Program-made: the position numbers and the translations under genes
Assembly (NCBI GenBank): GCA_015069695.1
Contig: JADCRZ010000013.1
Location: 81,481-145,480, forward strand
Direction: 5' to 3'
Length of the DNA: 64,000 nt
Origin: Williamsia sp.
GTDB lineage: Bacteria; Bacteroidota; Bacteroidia; Chitinophagales; Chitinophagaceae
Notes under the pieces: model-generated
Seen by the model: the letters and a program-made list of their open reading frames with translations, nothing else
Told to the model about the DNA's origin: nothing
Databases searched by the model: none
In this document: piece after piece, positions 26,522-36,044 of the stretch
How the letters are laid out: every line of letters starts with the position of its first letter
Position numbering within the stretch: the first letter of the stretch is position 1

Positions 26522-28414
26522 CTACTTCATGACCGGCAAACTGATGGCTGAGCTGTTATCGCCATCATGGTATATCCTGATCATGGCTTTTTGAAAATCT
26601 TTTTCATCGGCTTTGTAGATGTCTACAAATTTCTGCGGGTTGCGGTCGGCCAGCGGGAACCAGCTGTTTTGGATCTGGATCATGAGCCGGTGTCCTTTTT
26701 TAAACGTATGCGCCACATCCGGCAGGGTAAAAGCGACCTGTTCTACTTTGCCGGGCTGGAAGGCCTCGGGTTTCTCAAAGCTGTGCCGGAAGCGGCCCCG
26801 CATGATCTCACCCCGTACCAGCATCTGATAGCCACCCATTACATAAGAGCCGCCGGCTGATTTGCCGATCTGTGCAACGGCATCCGGGTAATCAAAAGCG
26901 TCCGGATAAACGTCTATGATTTTTACCACAAAATCAGCGTCGGTGCCGGTTGTGCTTACTTTCAGATCGGCTTTCACGGGGCCTGCAAGGGTCAGGTCTT
27001 CTGTTAGTTCTTCGGTTACAAAACTTGCTACATCGGGCCGGCGGGAAGCAAACCGCTGGTCATCCGTCATGTACTCGCGCGTCCTGTTCAGGTGGATGTC
27101 TTCCGTATAAGGAACCGGGTGTGCTGGATCGCTCAGGTATTCGGTAGCTATCCCTTTGCCACCTGGTTTTTTCCATGCCAGGCCTCCATTGGGCTGCAGA
27201 TAGATAAGCTGCTCTCTGGCGGTGGCCGGCGGCCATTGCGGGAGTTTTTTCCAGTTGTTTTCACCACTAAAAAAGACAGTGGCTGCTGCCAGACTGGGCT
27301 TCGGTCCCTTGCCTTTGAGGTAATAGTTGAAAAAAGGAATTTCAATGTTGTTCTGGTACCACTCCGAAGTACGCGAACCCCAGCGTACATTGCCCAGGCT
27401 GCTGCCATCGCCCCGCGCCCATTGCCCATGGAACCAGGGACCCATCACCAGCCGGCTGTCAGTGGCCGGACTCTGGCTTTGAATGGCCTTGTACAAGTTC
27501 CAGGCACCAAAACAATCTTCGGCATCGTACAGGCCGCCTACCACCAGCATGGCCGGCTTTACATCAAACATCGCCACGCGTGCATTTCTGGCTTTCCACC
27601 ATTCGTCGTAATTGGGATGCGAGTACAGGTCTTTCCAGAATGCAACGCTGTCGCCGATCAGTTTTGACAATCCCTGGAGGGTGCCGGCTTTTAAGTAAAA
27701 GCTGTAATTATCACGCGTGGTATATTCGTATCCTTTGGGTCCCACGATGGTTGGCGCTGTGCGGGGCTTGCCAAAACTGGAGTAAAAGGCAAAACCATCC
27801 ATCTGGAAAAAGGCACCGTTGTGGTGAAAATCATCTCCCATAAACCAGTCTGTTACCGGGGCCTGCGGGCTCACGGCTTTCAGTGCCGGGTGGCCGCTTG
27901 CTGCAGCCATGGTAGAATAAAAGCCGGGGTATGAAATTCCGAACACACCTACTTTTCCGTTGTTGTGCACCACGTTTTTTACCAGCCAGTCAATGGTATC
28001 AAACGTATCTGATGATTCGTCTATATCTTTTGATCCTTTTTTATCTTTTACAAACGGACGCACGTCTACAAAATCACCTTCACTCATCCAGCGGCCGCGC
28101 ACATCCTGGGTTACCATGATGTAGCCTTCCCGCATGTAGTATTTAAGATGGGTATCCCAGAAGGTCTTGAACTTTTTCTCACCGTAAGGCGCACACGAAT
28201 ACGGCGTGCGGGTGAGCAGGATCGGATGATCTTCGGTGCTGTCTTTTGGAATGTAGATAGAGGTAAACAGCTTGACCCCATCGCGCATGGCAATGGTTTT
28301 TTCCAGTTTGGTATAGTTGTCTACAATCCAGGCTGAGTCTTGCTGATTGGGTGTTTGTCCGTTTACAAGGAAGGGAAGCAAAAGCAGGGCGGCATAGGCA
28401 AAACCTTTTCTCAT
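26522..28414 (-). CDS. CocE/NonD family hydrolase (S15 peptidase/acyl-esterase type), secreted
   Basis: 630 residues from the Met that begins a signal peptide, MRKGFAYAALLLLPFLVNGQ; a longer frame to base 28495 is hydrophobic noise. The alpha/beta-hydrolase nucleophile lies in KVGVFGISYPGFYSTMAAAS, with TRTPYSCAPYGEK, GWF-type VMGPWFHGQWARGD and a C-terminal jelly-roll beginning near LTLAGPVKADLKVSTTGTDA and ending with HRLMIQIQNSWFPLADRNPQ. The family contains cocaine esterase, glutaryl-7-ACA acylase and X-Pro dipeptidyl peptidase-like enzymes. Substrate unknown; probably periplasmic. A terminator for pyk lies just upstream of its start. Confidence 0.9.
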   Translation of the reverse strand: MRKGFAYAALLLLPFLVNGQTPNQQDSAWIVDNYTKLEKTIAMRDGVKLFTSIYIPKDSTEDHPILLTRTPYSCAPYGEKKFKTFWDTHLKYYMREGYIMVTQDVRGRWMSEGDFVDVRPFVKDKKGSKDIDESSDTFDTIDWLVKNVVHNNGKVGVFGISYPGFYSTMAAASGHPALKAVSPQAPVTDWFMGDDFHHNGAFFQMDGFAFYSSFGKPRTAPTIVGPKGYEYTTRDNYSFYLKAGTLQGLSKLIGDSVAFWKDLYSHPNYDEWWKARNARVAMFDVKPAMLVVGGLYDAEDCFGAWNLYKAIQSQSPATDSRLVMGPWFHGQWARGDGSSLGNVRWGSRTSEWYQNNIEIPFFNYYLKGKGPKPSLAAATVFFSGENNWKKLPQWPPATAREQLIYLQPNGGLAWKKPGGKGIATEYLSDPAHPVPYTEDIHLNRTREYMTDDQRFASRRPDVASFVTEELTEDLTLAGPVKADLKVSTTGTDADFVVKIIDVYPDAFDYPDAVAQIGKSAGGSYVMGGYQMLVRGEIMRGRFRHSFEKPEAFQPGKVEQVAFTLPDVAHTFKKGHRLMIQIQNSWFPLADRNPQKFVDIYKADEKDFQKAMIRIYHDGDNSSAISLPVMK

Positions 28415-28434
28415 ATAGTTGGTGTGTTGGCTCC

Positions 28435-28478
28435 AAAAAAATATACAAGCCCATTGCAATTGATGCAACAGGCTTGTA
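28435..28478 (-). terminator. Rho-independent terminator of the pfkA-pyk transcript
   Basis: On the minus strand tacaagcc pairs with ggcttgta, and inner ttgca pairs with tgcaa, followed at once by a run of seven T. It sits 25 bases beyond the pyk stop codon. Confidence 0.85.
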
Positions 28479-28502
28479 AGAGATACAGCAAGCAAATCGG
28501 GA

Positions 28503-29993
28503 CTAGTCTACCTTGGTGATCTTCAGCATATTGGTAGGCAGGTGGTATTGTACAGGGATGCTGCCGGTGTTGACCGCCACATCACCTGATTTGATAAATC
28601 CTTCTTCCCGCAAGATCTCTATCTCATCTTTTACAATATCATCCACGCTGTCTTCTTCATCATAGAAAAATGCGCGCACACCCCAGCTCAGGCTGAGCTG
28701 CGTGATCAGGTGTTTTTCCTTGCAGAAAATATACAGCGGTGATTTGGGCCGGTAACTGCTAAGCATAAATGCTGTATAGCCGCTCTGCGTCATACCGATC
28801 AGGACGTCTGCGTTTACATCCTTGGCCAGCTTACAGGCATTGTAACAGATGGCATCACTCAGGAAAGAAGGAGAGTGCGGCTGGGGCACCAGTTCATCTT
28901 CCCGGTTGTAATTGTAATCTGTTCTTTCTACCTCCATGATGATCTTGCGCATGGTTTCTACCACCAGCGTAGGATGCTGACCGGTAGCGGTTTCTGCACT
29001 GAGCATAACGGCATCGGCGCCTTCCAGTACGGCATTGGCCACGTCCGTGATCTCGCTCCGGTTGGGTTTGCTCCGGTCAATCATGCTTTCCATCATCTGG
29101 GTGGCCACGATCACCGGCTTGGCACGGTGCAGGCATTTTTTGATCAGCTGTTTCTGGATCAGCGGTACTTGCTCAACAGGCAGTTCAACACCCAGGTCGC
29201 CACGGGCCACCATAATACCGTCCGATTCAAGAATAATGTCGCGGATATTGGTTAAAGCCTCGGGCTTTTCTATTTTGGCAATGATCTTGGTCTTGCTTTT
29301 TTTCTCATGCAGCTTGCTGCGCAGGATCACCAGGTCTTTTACGCTGCGTACAAAAGAAAGCGCCACCCAGTCGAGCTTTTGCTCAATAATAAACTCCAGG
29401 TCGATCAGGTCTTTTTCGGTGAGCGCCGGCAAGGAGATCTTTGTGTCAGGCAGGTTGATGCCTTTTTTGGAGGAAAGGATGCCGCCCATGGTCACCTCTA
29501 CTTTAACGTCGAGGTTTTTTTCAACACCGATCACTTTTACTTCCAGCTTGCCGTCATCGATCATGATCTTGTTGCCGATCTTGACATCTGCATGGAGGTT
29601 GGGATAGCTTACATAGATACGGTCTTTGTTGCCTACCAGCTTTTCGTTGGTAAAGGTCAGGATGTCTCCCGGAACGACCGGCAGGGCGTTGTTCTCGATT
29701 TCACCTACGCGCAGCTTGGGGCCTTGCAGATCACCCAGGATGGCAATGTTGTAGGGCTCGGATTGGTTGATATTCCTGATATGTTCGATGATCCTGGCTT
29801 TGTCTTCGTGTGCACCGTGAGAAAAGTTGAGCCGGAACACATTGACCCCTGCTTTTACAAGGGCAAGTAGTTTTTCATATGTATCGCAGGCAGGGCCTAC
29901 GGTGGCTACGATCTTGGTCCGGTGAAAATTGTGTTCGATACCGGCCCGTTTGCTGTTGGCCGGTTGTGCATATTTTAGAAATTCTTTTGACAT
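28503..29993 (-). CDS. pyk: Pyruvate kinase
   Basis: 496 residues. Signature stretches are TKIVATVGPACDTYEKLLAL, FRLNFSHGAHEDKARII, AKIEKPEALTNIRDI (catalytic Lys), GIMVARGDLGVELP and SAETATGQHPTLVVETMRKI, with a C-terminal allosteric-type domain. The enzyme makes pyruvate and ATP from phosphoenolpyruvate and ADP in the last step of glycolysis. It follows pfkA by 35 bases on the same strand, giving a glycolytic operon of committed step plus final step, closed by a strong terminator downstream. Confidence 0.97.
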   Translation of the reverse strand: MSKEFLKYAQPANSKRAGIEHNFHRTKIVATVGPACDTYEKLLALVKAGVNVFRLNFSHGAHEDKARIIEHIRNINQSEPYNIAILGDLQGPKLRVGEIENNALPVVPGDILTFTNEKLVGNKDRIYVSYPNLHADVKIGNKIMIDDGKLEVKVIGVEKNLDVKVEVTMGGILSSKKGINLPDTKISLPALTEKDLIDLEFIIEQKLDWVALSFVRSVKDLVILRSKLHEKKSKTKIIAKIEKPEALTNIRDIILESDGIMVARGDLGVELPVEQVPLIQKQLIKKCLHRAKPVIVATQMMESMIDRSKPNRSEITDVANAVLEGADAVMLSAETATGQHPTLVVETMRKIIMEVERTDYNYNREDELVPQPHSPSFLSDAICYNACKLAKDVNADVLIGMTQSGYTAFMLSSYRPKSPLYIFCKEKHLITQLSLSWGVRAFFYDEEDSVDDIVKDEIEILREEGFIKSGDVAVNTGSIPVQYHLPTNMLKITKVD

Positions 29994-30028
29994 ATAGCTT
30001 CTTGTTTCCCTTTTTTAGATTTGATTTT

Positions 30029-31015
30029 TTAGCTGGCCAGTATTCTTACCATTTTGATCCATTCGTCACTGATGCGCTGTTTTGCTTTCACGGCTTTTTC
30101 AAGCGGTGTATAGTGCATCCGGTTGTTTACAATGCCCACCATTACATTGTGGCGCCCTACCAGCAGGCTTTCTACTGCATGGTAGCCCATGCGGCTGGCA
30201 TTGAGCCGGTCTATACAGCTGGGCGAGCCTCCTCTTTGAATATGACCCAGGATGCAGATCCTGGTATCGGTAGCCGGCAGCCTTTGTTTGATAATATTTT
30301 TAATGCCTTCAGCGCCTCCCGTTTCGCCCCCTTCTGCCACTACAATCATGTTCACGAGCTTTTTCCGGCGTTCTTTTTCCTGCAGGGAGGAGATCACATC
30401 CTCGATGTCTGTTTTTCTTTCCGGAATAATGATGTGTTCGGCTCCTGTTGCCAGTCCGCTGTGCAGGGCAATATAGCCAGCGTCGCGGCCCATCACTTCA
30501 ATAATAAACAAGCGGTCATGCGCATCGGCGGTATCGCGGATTTTATCGATGGCTTCAATGGCTGTGTTGACGGCCGTATCAAAGCCAATGGTGAAATCGC
30601 TGCCTGCAATGTCTTTGTCGATTGTTCCGGGCAGGCCGATGCAGGGAATGTCGAACTCCTTGCTGAATTTAAGCGCCCCCTTGAAAGAGCCATCTCCGCC
30701 GATCACAACCAGTCCGTTGATGCCCCGGCTTTTAAGATTGTCGTATGCTTTTTGTCTGCCTTCTGGTTCAAAAAAATCTTTGCAACGGGCGGTTTTTAAA
30801 ACCGTTCCGCCGCGTTGGATGATGTTGGCTACCGAGCGGGATTCCATAGGCTGGATGTCATTTTCGATCATCCCGCTGTATCCCCGCATCACACCAAACA
30901 TCTCGAGATTGTTGTAAAGCCCGGTGCGCACAACAGCCCTGATGGCTGCGTTCATCCCTGGTGCGTCGCCGCCGGAGGTGAGCACACCGATTCTAGTCAC
31001 CTTTTTATCACTCAT
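30029..31015 (-). CDS. pfkA: ATP-dependent 6-phosphofructokinase
   Basis: 328 residues with the ATP loop GVLTSGGDAPGMNAAIRAVV, the catalytic PGTIDKDIAGSDFTIGFDTA (Asp of the TxDxD motif), FIIEVMGRDAGYIALHSGLA and LGHIQRGGSPSCIDR. The Gly after GGD in the first motif and the bacterial-type length indicate an ATP-using PfkA, not the pyrophosphate-dependent form. It commits glucose carbon to glycolysis by making fructose 1,6-bisphosphate. A promoter-like element and a palindrome are visible upstream. Confidence 0.97.
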   Translation of the reverse strand: MSDKKVTRIGVLTSGGDAPGMNAAIRAVVRTGLYNNLEMFGVMRGYSGMIENDIQPMESRSVANIIQRGGTVLKTARCKDFFEPEGRQKAYDNLKSRGINGLVVIGGDGSFKGALKFSKEFDIPCIGLPGTIDKDIAGSDFTIGFDTAVNTAIEAIDKIRDTADAHDRLFIIEVMGRDAGYIALHSGLATGAEHIIIPERKTDIEDVISSLQEKERRKKLVNMIVVAEGGETGGAEGIKNIIKQRLPATDTRICILGHIQRGGSPSCIDRLNASRMGYHAVESLLVGRHNVMVGIVNNRMHYTPLEKAVKAKQRISDEWIKMVRILAS

Positions 31016-31091
31016 TAATTATAGAAGGTTTTCGTTGATTATCTATTGGCGGCTGCAATCGTTTGCGTAACGGTAATTATGCTAGACGGTA

Positions 31092-31124
31092 TAAAAGTAA
31101 GGTTTTGTTGGTACGTACAGGCAA
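31092..31124 (-). promoter_or_regulatory. Promoter for pfkA-pyk (TTG...TACTTTTA)
   Basis: On the minus strand a TTG is followed after 22 bases by TACTTTTA, one base off the TAnnTTTG -7 consensus. The implied start of transcription leaves a leader of about 70 bases before the pfkA ATG. The TTG falls inside a palindrome described separately. Confidence 0.5.
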
Positions 31125-31136
31125 CTAATTGCCTGT
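31117..31136. promoter_or_regulatory. Palindromic operator candidate over the pfkA -33 element
   Basis: acaggcaa-ctaa-ttgcctgt is a perfect 8-base inverted repeat around a 4-base centre. It overlaps the proposed -33 TTG of the pfkA-pyk promoter and lies 44 bases beyond the arginase stop codon. It lacks a T-run, so it is not a normal terminator. The size and symmetry fit the site of a dimeric repressor. Confidence 0.5.
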
Positions 31137-31180
31137 AATTTACACAATATTGTAGCAAGCAAGGCCGCAACGGGTTGCGC

Positions 31181-32128
31181 CTAATTCATCATAAGCACGT
31201 TCACGCTGCGTTGCAGCACATTAAAGGCAATTTCAGCCATCAGGTTTTCGGTATCAAGCGTTGGATTGACCTCTGTGATCTCGAAGCAACTTATTTTCCG
31301 GTTTTGCATCAGCTTGCTGATCAGGTCTTCTGCCTCGCGCTCGCGCAGGCCTTTTCCAACGGGCGTGCCGGTCCCTTTTGAGATAGAAGAACCCATGCTG
31401 TCCATATCATAACTGATGTAGATGTCTGTACAATCGCCCAGGTACCGGAGCACACTTTTAACAATGCTTTCTGCTCCTTTTCTTCTGAATTCGTTGGTGG
31501 TAATTACTTTCATATCGTGTTTATCGATCAGGAATTTTTCTTCCTTTTCATAGTCACGCAAGGAAATAAATACCACATCTTCCGGTAAAACCTTTGGACT
31601 GCCCGTACCCAGTTCTTTCAATCGCGTCCAGAGCTGAATCGTATCCTCATCCAGTTCGTGAATGGCGCATTCCTTGTTGTCTTCTCCAATGGTGATGGCC
31701 ATGGGCATGCCGTGCATGTTGCCGGAGGGGGTGGTGTAAGGCGTATGCAGATCAGCATGGGCATCGATCCAGATAATGCCGAGCCGGCTTGCCGGCTTGG
31801 CGATCTTGATGCCTGCTACAGTAGCACCTGCTATGCTGTGGTCGCCGCTGAGCACCACCGGAAAAAAACTGTTTTTGATGCATTGGGCAACCGATTTACT
31901 CACCCGCTCATACATGGTAACAATGCCCTTGATCCTTTTGGCATACGGCGATTCGATGGGTTCGAACAGGAGGCGGTTTTCGGTAGCTACTTTTTCTGAA
32001 GGAAAGTGGATAAAGAAGTTGCTCATAAAATCAAGCGCGGCGATCTTGATGGCTTCTACGCCGAGGCTGGCCCCTCTCGTACCTGCGCCGATTTCAGAAG
32101 GAACTTCAATGAGTTGAATGTTTTTCAT
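31181..32128 (-). CDS. Arginase family ureohydrolase
   Basis: 315 residues with the two-manganese site of the ureohydrolase fold: GDHSIAGA at about 95-102, IIWIDAHADLHTP with DAHAD at 122-126, and YISYDMDSMGSSISKGTGTP. The Asn after HTP and SGNMHGMPMAI point to arginase rather than agmatinase or formimidoylglutamase. It would split arginine to ornithine and urea. The proline/glutamate-semialdehyde dehydrogenase gene lies about 2.2 kb away on the opposite strand, a possible downstream link in arginine breakdown, although not an operon. Confidence 0.9.
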   Translation of the reverse strand: MKNIQLIEVPSEIGAGTRGASLGVEAIKIAALDFMSNFFIHFPSEKVATENRLLFEPIESPYAKRIKGIVTMYERVSKSVAQCIKNSFFPVVLSGDHSIAGATVAGIKIAKPASRLGIIWIDAHADLHTPYTTPSGNMHGMPMAITIGEDNKECAIHELDEDTIQLWTRLKELGTGSPKVLPEDVVFISLRDYEKEEKFLIDKHDMKVITTNEFRRKGAESIVKSVLRYLGDCTDIYISYDMDSMGSSISKGTGTPVGKGLREREAEDLISKLMQNRKISCFEITEVNPTLDTENLMAEIAFNVLQRSVNVLMMN

Positions 32129-32266
32129 ACAATTGATCTAAGCAATGGTTGATTGAGCTGTGCATACAGCAGCAGATCAACTGCATACTGCATAGACAGC
32201 ACCAGGCAGGAGCTTGCCTATAACTGCTTCGTTTAACCGGCACTGTTACAAAGAGGCATGCAGCTC

Positions 32267-33094
32267 CTATTCGTGAATGGCGATCACCGGAACTGTTCCC
32301 TGATAAGCTAGTTTTTTGGTGTGGTTGGCGCTAAAAAGATTGCTGAAAAATCCATGCGTCCGCGGCACGGTCAGGATCAGGTCAATATCCTGTTCTTGTA
32401 CGATCTGTTCAACAGCTTGCAGAAAATCGGTTTGGTCAAGCAGGTAAAATTCGGGCCTGTACGTGATCAGCATTTCGTGCAGGGCTGATTTTTGCTGTTG
32501 CAGCTCATCTGCCTCCCTTTCTACTCCTGCGGCCACGTGTAACACGTGTACGGTAGAATCAAACAAAGACAAAACCTTGCGGATAGAATCGATCGGGGTG
32601 CTGCCGGCCACATCTTTTAAATCAGAAGCAAAAAGGACCTTTTTAACCCCTTTGAACCCCGCATTGGGCGGCAGGATAATGACAGGACAGATCGCCCGTT
32701 TTGCTACTTCCACCGCATTGCTGCCAAATATAAAATGCTGGACGGCAGATGCCTCGGAAACATTCATGATAATAAAGTCAGCCTGCTGGGTGCCGGCAAA
32801 TTTCTCCAGGTTGTCTACCAGCGAATCACCTTCTTCTTCCCAATATTCTATGTTCACGCTTGGCTGCTGGGCAAGGAGCTGCGAGCGGACATTCTGGAAG
32901 GCAATTTCAGTTACCTTTCTGCGGGCGCCTGTATCATCTGCCAGGGGACTGCCGTCGGTACTGGCGGTTATACTGGCGTATACATTGTATAAAATGAGCC
33001 GCGCATCCCTTACCTGTGCCGCAATCCGGGCTCCTGTTTCTGCGCCCTTTATTGATTCTTCGGTAAAATCGATCGGTACAATGAACGTGGTCAT
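32267..33094 (-). CDS. Tandem-domain universal stress protein (UspA family)
   Basis: 275 residues made of two UspA domains. The first begins MTTFIVPIDFTEESIKGAET and ends with HFIFGSNAVEVAKRAICPVI, which has the GxxN-type nucleotide loop. The second begins VKKVLFASDLKDVAGSTPID and is less conserved at its end. Proteins of this kind bind ATP or similar ligands and help in stress responses in the cytoplasm. It stands alone, reading away from prfB. Confidence 0.88.
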   Translation of the reverse strand: MTTFIVPIDFTEESIKGAETGARIAAQVRDARLILYNVYASITASTDGSPLADDTGARRKVTEIAFQNVRSQLLAQQPSVNIEYWEEEGDSLVDNLEKFAGTQQADFIIMNVSEASAVQHFIFGSNAVEVAKRAICPVIILPPNAGFKGVKKVLFASDLKDVAGSTPIDSIRKVLSLFDSTVHVLHVAAGVEREADELQQQKSALHEMLITYRPEFYLLDQTDFLQAVEQIVQEQDIDLILTVPRTHGFFSNLFSANHTKKLAYQGTVPVIAIHE

Positions 33095-33250
33095 ATTGAT
33101 TTATTTATGGTGCCCCGCCAGACAGAAAAAATTCGCAGCGTGCCGGGCCGGCAGCAGGTGGTCAACCGGCTGCAAAGTAAGTAAAATCAGTGAATCAGCC
33201 CCTTGACCGTCCGGGCGTAAATATCTCTTTTTTCAATACCTTCGCCGCCT

Positions 33251-34340
33251 ATGACACAAGAGCAAATCAAAAGTATGAGGGACCGGGTGAGCGTCCTGAG
33301 GAGGTTTCTTTGACGTCGAGAACAGACAAGACAAGATCACGCAGGACAGACAGCTGACCCAGGCTGCCGGTTTCTGGAACGACCCAGAGCGGGCAACGAC
33401 CATCCTGAAAGAAGTGAAGATAAACGAACAGTGGGTAAAACTGTACGAGCAGGTGAGCGGACAGGTAGAAGATTTTGCCGTGCTGTATGAATTCTGGAAA
33501 GATGGAGAAGGGGAAGAGGCTGAAGTAAAAGAAGCCTACGAAAAGGCCCTGCAGGGAATTGAAGAGGCAGAATTCAAAAGCACCCTCAACCAGCCTGAAG
33601 ACGAGATGCCTGCCGTGCTGGAAATCAACAGCGGCGCAGGTGGCACAGAAAGCCAGGACTGGGCCGAGATGCTCCTGCGCATGTACCGCATGTACGGCGA
33701 AAAGCAGGGCTGGTCTGTTACCGAGCTGGACCTGCAGGAAGGAGAAGGCGCCGGTATCAAGAGTGCCACCTTGCAGTTTGATGGCGATTTTGCGTACGGT
33801 TTTCTCAAGGCAGAAAGCGGTGTGCACCGCCTGGTGCGCATTTCACCTTTCGACAGCAACGCACGCAGGCACACTTCTTTTGCTTCCGTTTTTGTATATC
33901 CCCTCGTAGACGATTCAATTGAGATAGAGGTAAACCCTTCTGACCTGGAGTGGGCTTTTTTCAGAAGCGGTGGTGCCGGCGGACAAAACGTAAACAAAGT
34001 AGAAACGGCGGTTCGCCTGAAGCATATCCCCAGTGGTATTATTATTGAATGCCAGCAATCACGCACCCAGGGAGAAAACAGGGAAAAAGCCCTGAAGATG
34101 CTGAAGAGCAAGCTGTACGAGGAAGAGATCAGGAGGAGGGAAGAAATAAAAAATGCAGCCAACAACAACAAACAGAAAATAGAATGGGGCAGCCAGATCA
34201 GGAGCTATGTTTTTCATCCATATAAAATGATCAAAGACCACCGCACCAATTTTGAAACCGGCAATGTACAGCCGGTGATGGACGGGGAACTGGATGGATT
34301 TATCAAGGCATACCTGATGGCAGAAAAAGAGAGCGGATAA
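33251..34340 (+). CDS. prfB: Peptide chain release factor 2 with programmed +1 frameshift
   Basis: The ATG at 33251 opens a 20-codon zero frame ending at CTT TGA (33308-33313); skipping one T continues in the +1 frame as GAC GTC GAG, giving [20 protein letters not shown] and the full protein of about 362 residues. An AGGAGG lies at 33299-33304, three bases before the CTT, exactly like the classic stimulatory site of RF2 genes. The body carries [20 protein letters not shown] and the peptidyl-release GGQ in [22 protein letters not shown]2 reads UGA and UAA, so the frameshift gives autoregulation. Confidence 0.95.
33299..33314 (+). promoter_or_regulatory. RF2 programmed frameshift signal (AGGAGG, CTT TGA C)
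   Basis: The internal Shine-Dalgarno AGGAGG sits three bases before CTT TGA C. When RF2 is scarce, the slow UGA is bypassed and the ribosome slips forward by one base on CUU. The site is notable because most genes in the window lack a Shine-Dalgarno. Confidence 0.92.
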
Positions 34341-34373
34341 ATTCAACACTTAGCATTCAAAATCAGCAATACC

Positions 34374-36011
34374 ATGAACTACGGATATTTTAATTACCCG
34401 GTACCGCAGAATGAGCCGGTATTTTCTTATGCCCCGGGTAGCAAAGAAACCGAGGAATTAAAAAAAGCGCTGGCTAGTGCAAAAAGCCAGGAAACAGATA
34501 TTCCCATGTATATCGGGTCGGAAGAAGTGCGCACGGGCAAGCGGGTAGCCATCCATCCCCCGCATGAGATAGCACATACCCTGGGTTATTTCCATGAAGG
34601 AGAAGAAAAGCACATTACACAAGCCATCGAGGCCGCCCTGCAGGCCAGGGACGGCTGGGCCGAGTTGAGCTGGGAGAACAGGGCCAATATATTTTTAAAG
34701 GCGGCCCATCTGCTTTCTACCAAATACCGCTATCGCATGAATGCGGCTACCATGCTGGGGCAAAGCAAAAACGTGTACCAGGCAGAAATAGACTCTGTTT
34801 GTGAATTCATTGATTTTTTACAGTACAATGTTCATTTTCTCAGCGAGATCTACCGCCAGCAGCCCATCAGCGTACCGGGCGTGCACAACCGGCTGGAATA
34901 CCGGCCCCTGGAAGGTTTTGTGCTGGCCGTTACGCCATTTAATTTTACCGCGATCGGCGGCAATCTCCCGACCTCGGCTGCCATGTGCGGCAACGTGGTG
35001 GTCTGGAAACCCGCCAATACACAGATCTACAGCGCGCAAATGATCATGCAGGTTTTAAAAGAAGCAGGTTTGCCGGATGGGGTCATTAATTTGATCTATG
35101 TAGATGGCCCAACCCTGGGTAAAGTGTGCTTCAGCCATCCTGATTTTGCCGGTATCCACTTTACGGGTTCCACCGGCGTGTTTAACAGCATGTGGAAATC
35201 GATCGGGGAGAATATAAATAATTACCGCTCATACCCGCGCATTGTAGGGGAAACCGGCGGAAAAGATTTTGTGCTGGTACACCCCAGCGCGCAGGCAGAT
35301 GTAGTGGTAACAGCCCTTGCCAGGGGCGCTTTTGAGTACCAGGGACAGAAATGTTCTGCTGCTTCGCGGGCGTATCTGCCCAGCAACCTGGCCGGCGAGA
35401 TCAAGGAAAAACTCAGCAAGGTGCTCAAGACTTTTAAAATGGGGCCGGTTGATGATTTTTCCAATTTCATCAATGCCGTTATCGACGAGCGGAGTTTCGA
35501 CAAGATAAAAAAATACCTGGACGAGGTGCAGAACAGCGACCAGGCCAGTATCCTGGTCGGGGGCAAGTGTGATAAGTCGGCAGGTTATTTTATTGAACCC
35601 ACGGTGATCGTAGCAAAGGATCCCAAATACGTAACCATGTGCGAGGAGCTGTTCGGACCGGTGCTGACAATATATGAATACAATGCCGACGAGTTTGAGC
35701 AGACGCTTGACCTGGTGAACACCACCTCACCATATGCGCTTACAGGTTCTATTATTTCGCAGGACAGGCATGCGATCGAGCTGACGACTGCCAAGCTCCG
35801 CCATGCTGCCGGAAATTTTTACATCAACGACAAGCCGACAGGCGCTGTGGTTGGGCAACAGCCATTTGGGGGTGCACGGGCTTCCGGAACCAACGACAAA
35901 GCCGGTTCTATCCTGAACCTCTACCGTTGGCTCAGTCCCCGCACCATCAAAGAAACTTTTTCTCCGCCTACAGATTACCGTTATCCGTTTTTACCGGAAG
36001 AGTCGGCGTAA
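34374..36011 (+). CDS. pruA: L-glutamate gamma-semialdehyde dehydrogenase
   Basis: 545 residues, the size of stand-alone P5C dehydrogenases. Visible sites: the NAD-binding VTPFNFTAIGGNLPTSAAMC, IHFTGSTGVFNSMWKSIGEN, the catalytic Glu in RIVGETGGKDFVLVHP, and the Cys in FEYQGQKCSAASRAYLP. It oxidises glutamate semialdehyde/P5C to glutamate in the cytoplasm, the second step of proline breakdown. No proline dehydrogenase is adjacent. It follows prfB by 33 bases on the same strand and may be co-transcribed. Confidence 0.96.
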   Translation: MNYGYFNYPVPQNEPVFSYAPGSKETEELKKALASAKSQETDIPMYIGSEEVRTGKRVAIHPPHEIAHTLGYFHEGEEKHITQAIEAALQARDGWAELSWENRANIFLKAAHLLSTKYRYRMNAATMLGQSKNVYQAEIDSVCEFIDFLQYNVHFLSEIYRQQPISVPGVHNRLEYRPLEGFVLAVTPFNFTAIGGNLPTSAAMCGNVVVWKPANTQIYSAQMIMQVLKEAGLPDGVINLIYVDGPTLGKVCFSHPDFAGIHFTGSTGVFNSMWKSIGENINNYRSYPRIVGETGGKDFVLVHPSAQADVVVTALARGAFEYQGQKCSAASRAYLPSNLAGEIKEKLSKVLKTFKMGPVDDFSNFINAVIDERSFDKIKKYLDEVQNSDQASILVGGKCDKSAGYFIEPTVIVAKDPKYVTMCEELFGPVLTIYEYNADEFEQTLDLVNTTSPYALTGSIISQDRHAIELTTAKLRHAAGNFYINDKPTGAVVGQQPFGGARASGTNDKAGSILNLYRWLSPRTIKETFSPPTDYRYPFLPEESA

Positions 36012-36024
36012 GATCCGGATGTAC

Positions 36025-36032
36025 TACTTTTG
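36025..36032 (+). promoter_or_regulatory. Perfect TAnnTTTG -7 element upstream of pyrR
   Basis: TACTTTTG matches the Bacteroidota -7 consensus exactly, 13 bases before the TTG start of pyrR, but I see no good TTG -33 at the right distance. If used, the transcript would have almost no leader. Confidence 0.4.
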
Positions 36033-36044
36033 TAAAAACTTATT

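Noticed and set aside
33414..34340. prfB beginning at the internal Met (33414)
   Set aside because: It would lose the N-terminal domain of RF2; the +1 frameshift from 33251 restores a full-length protein.
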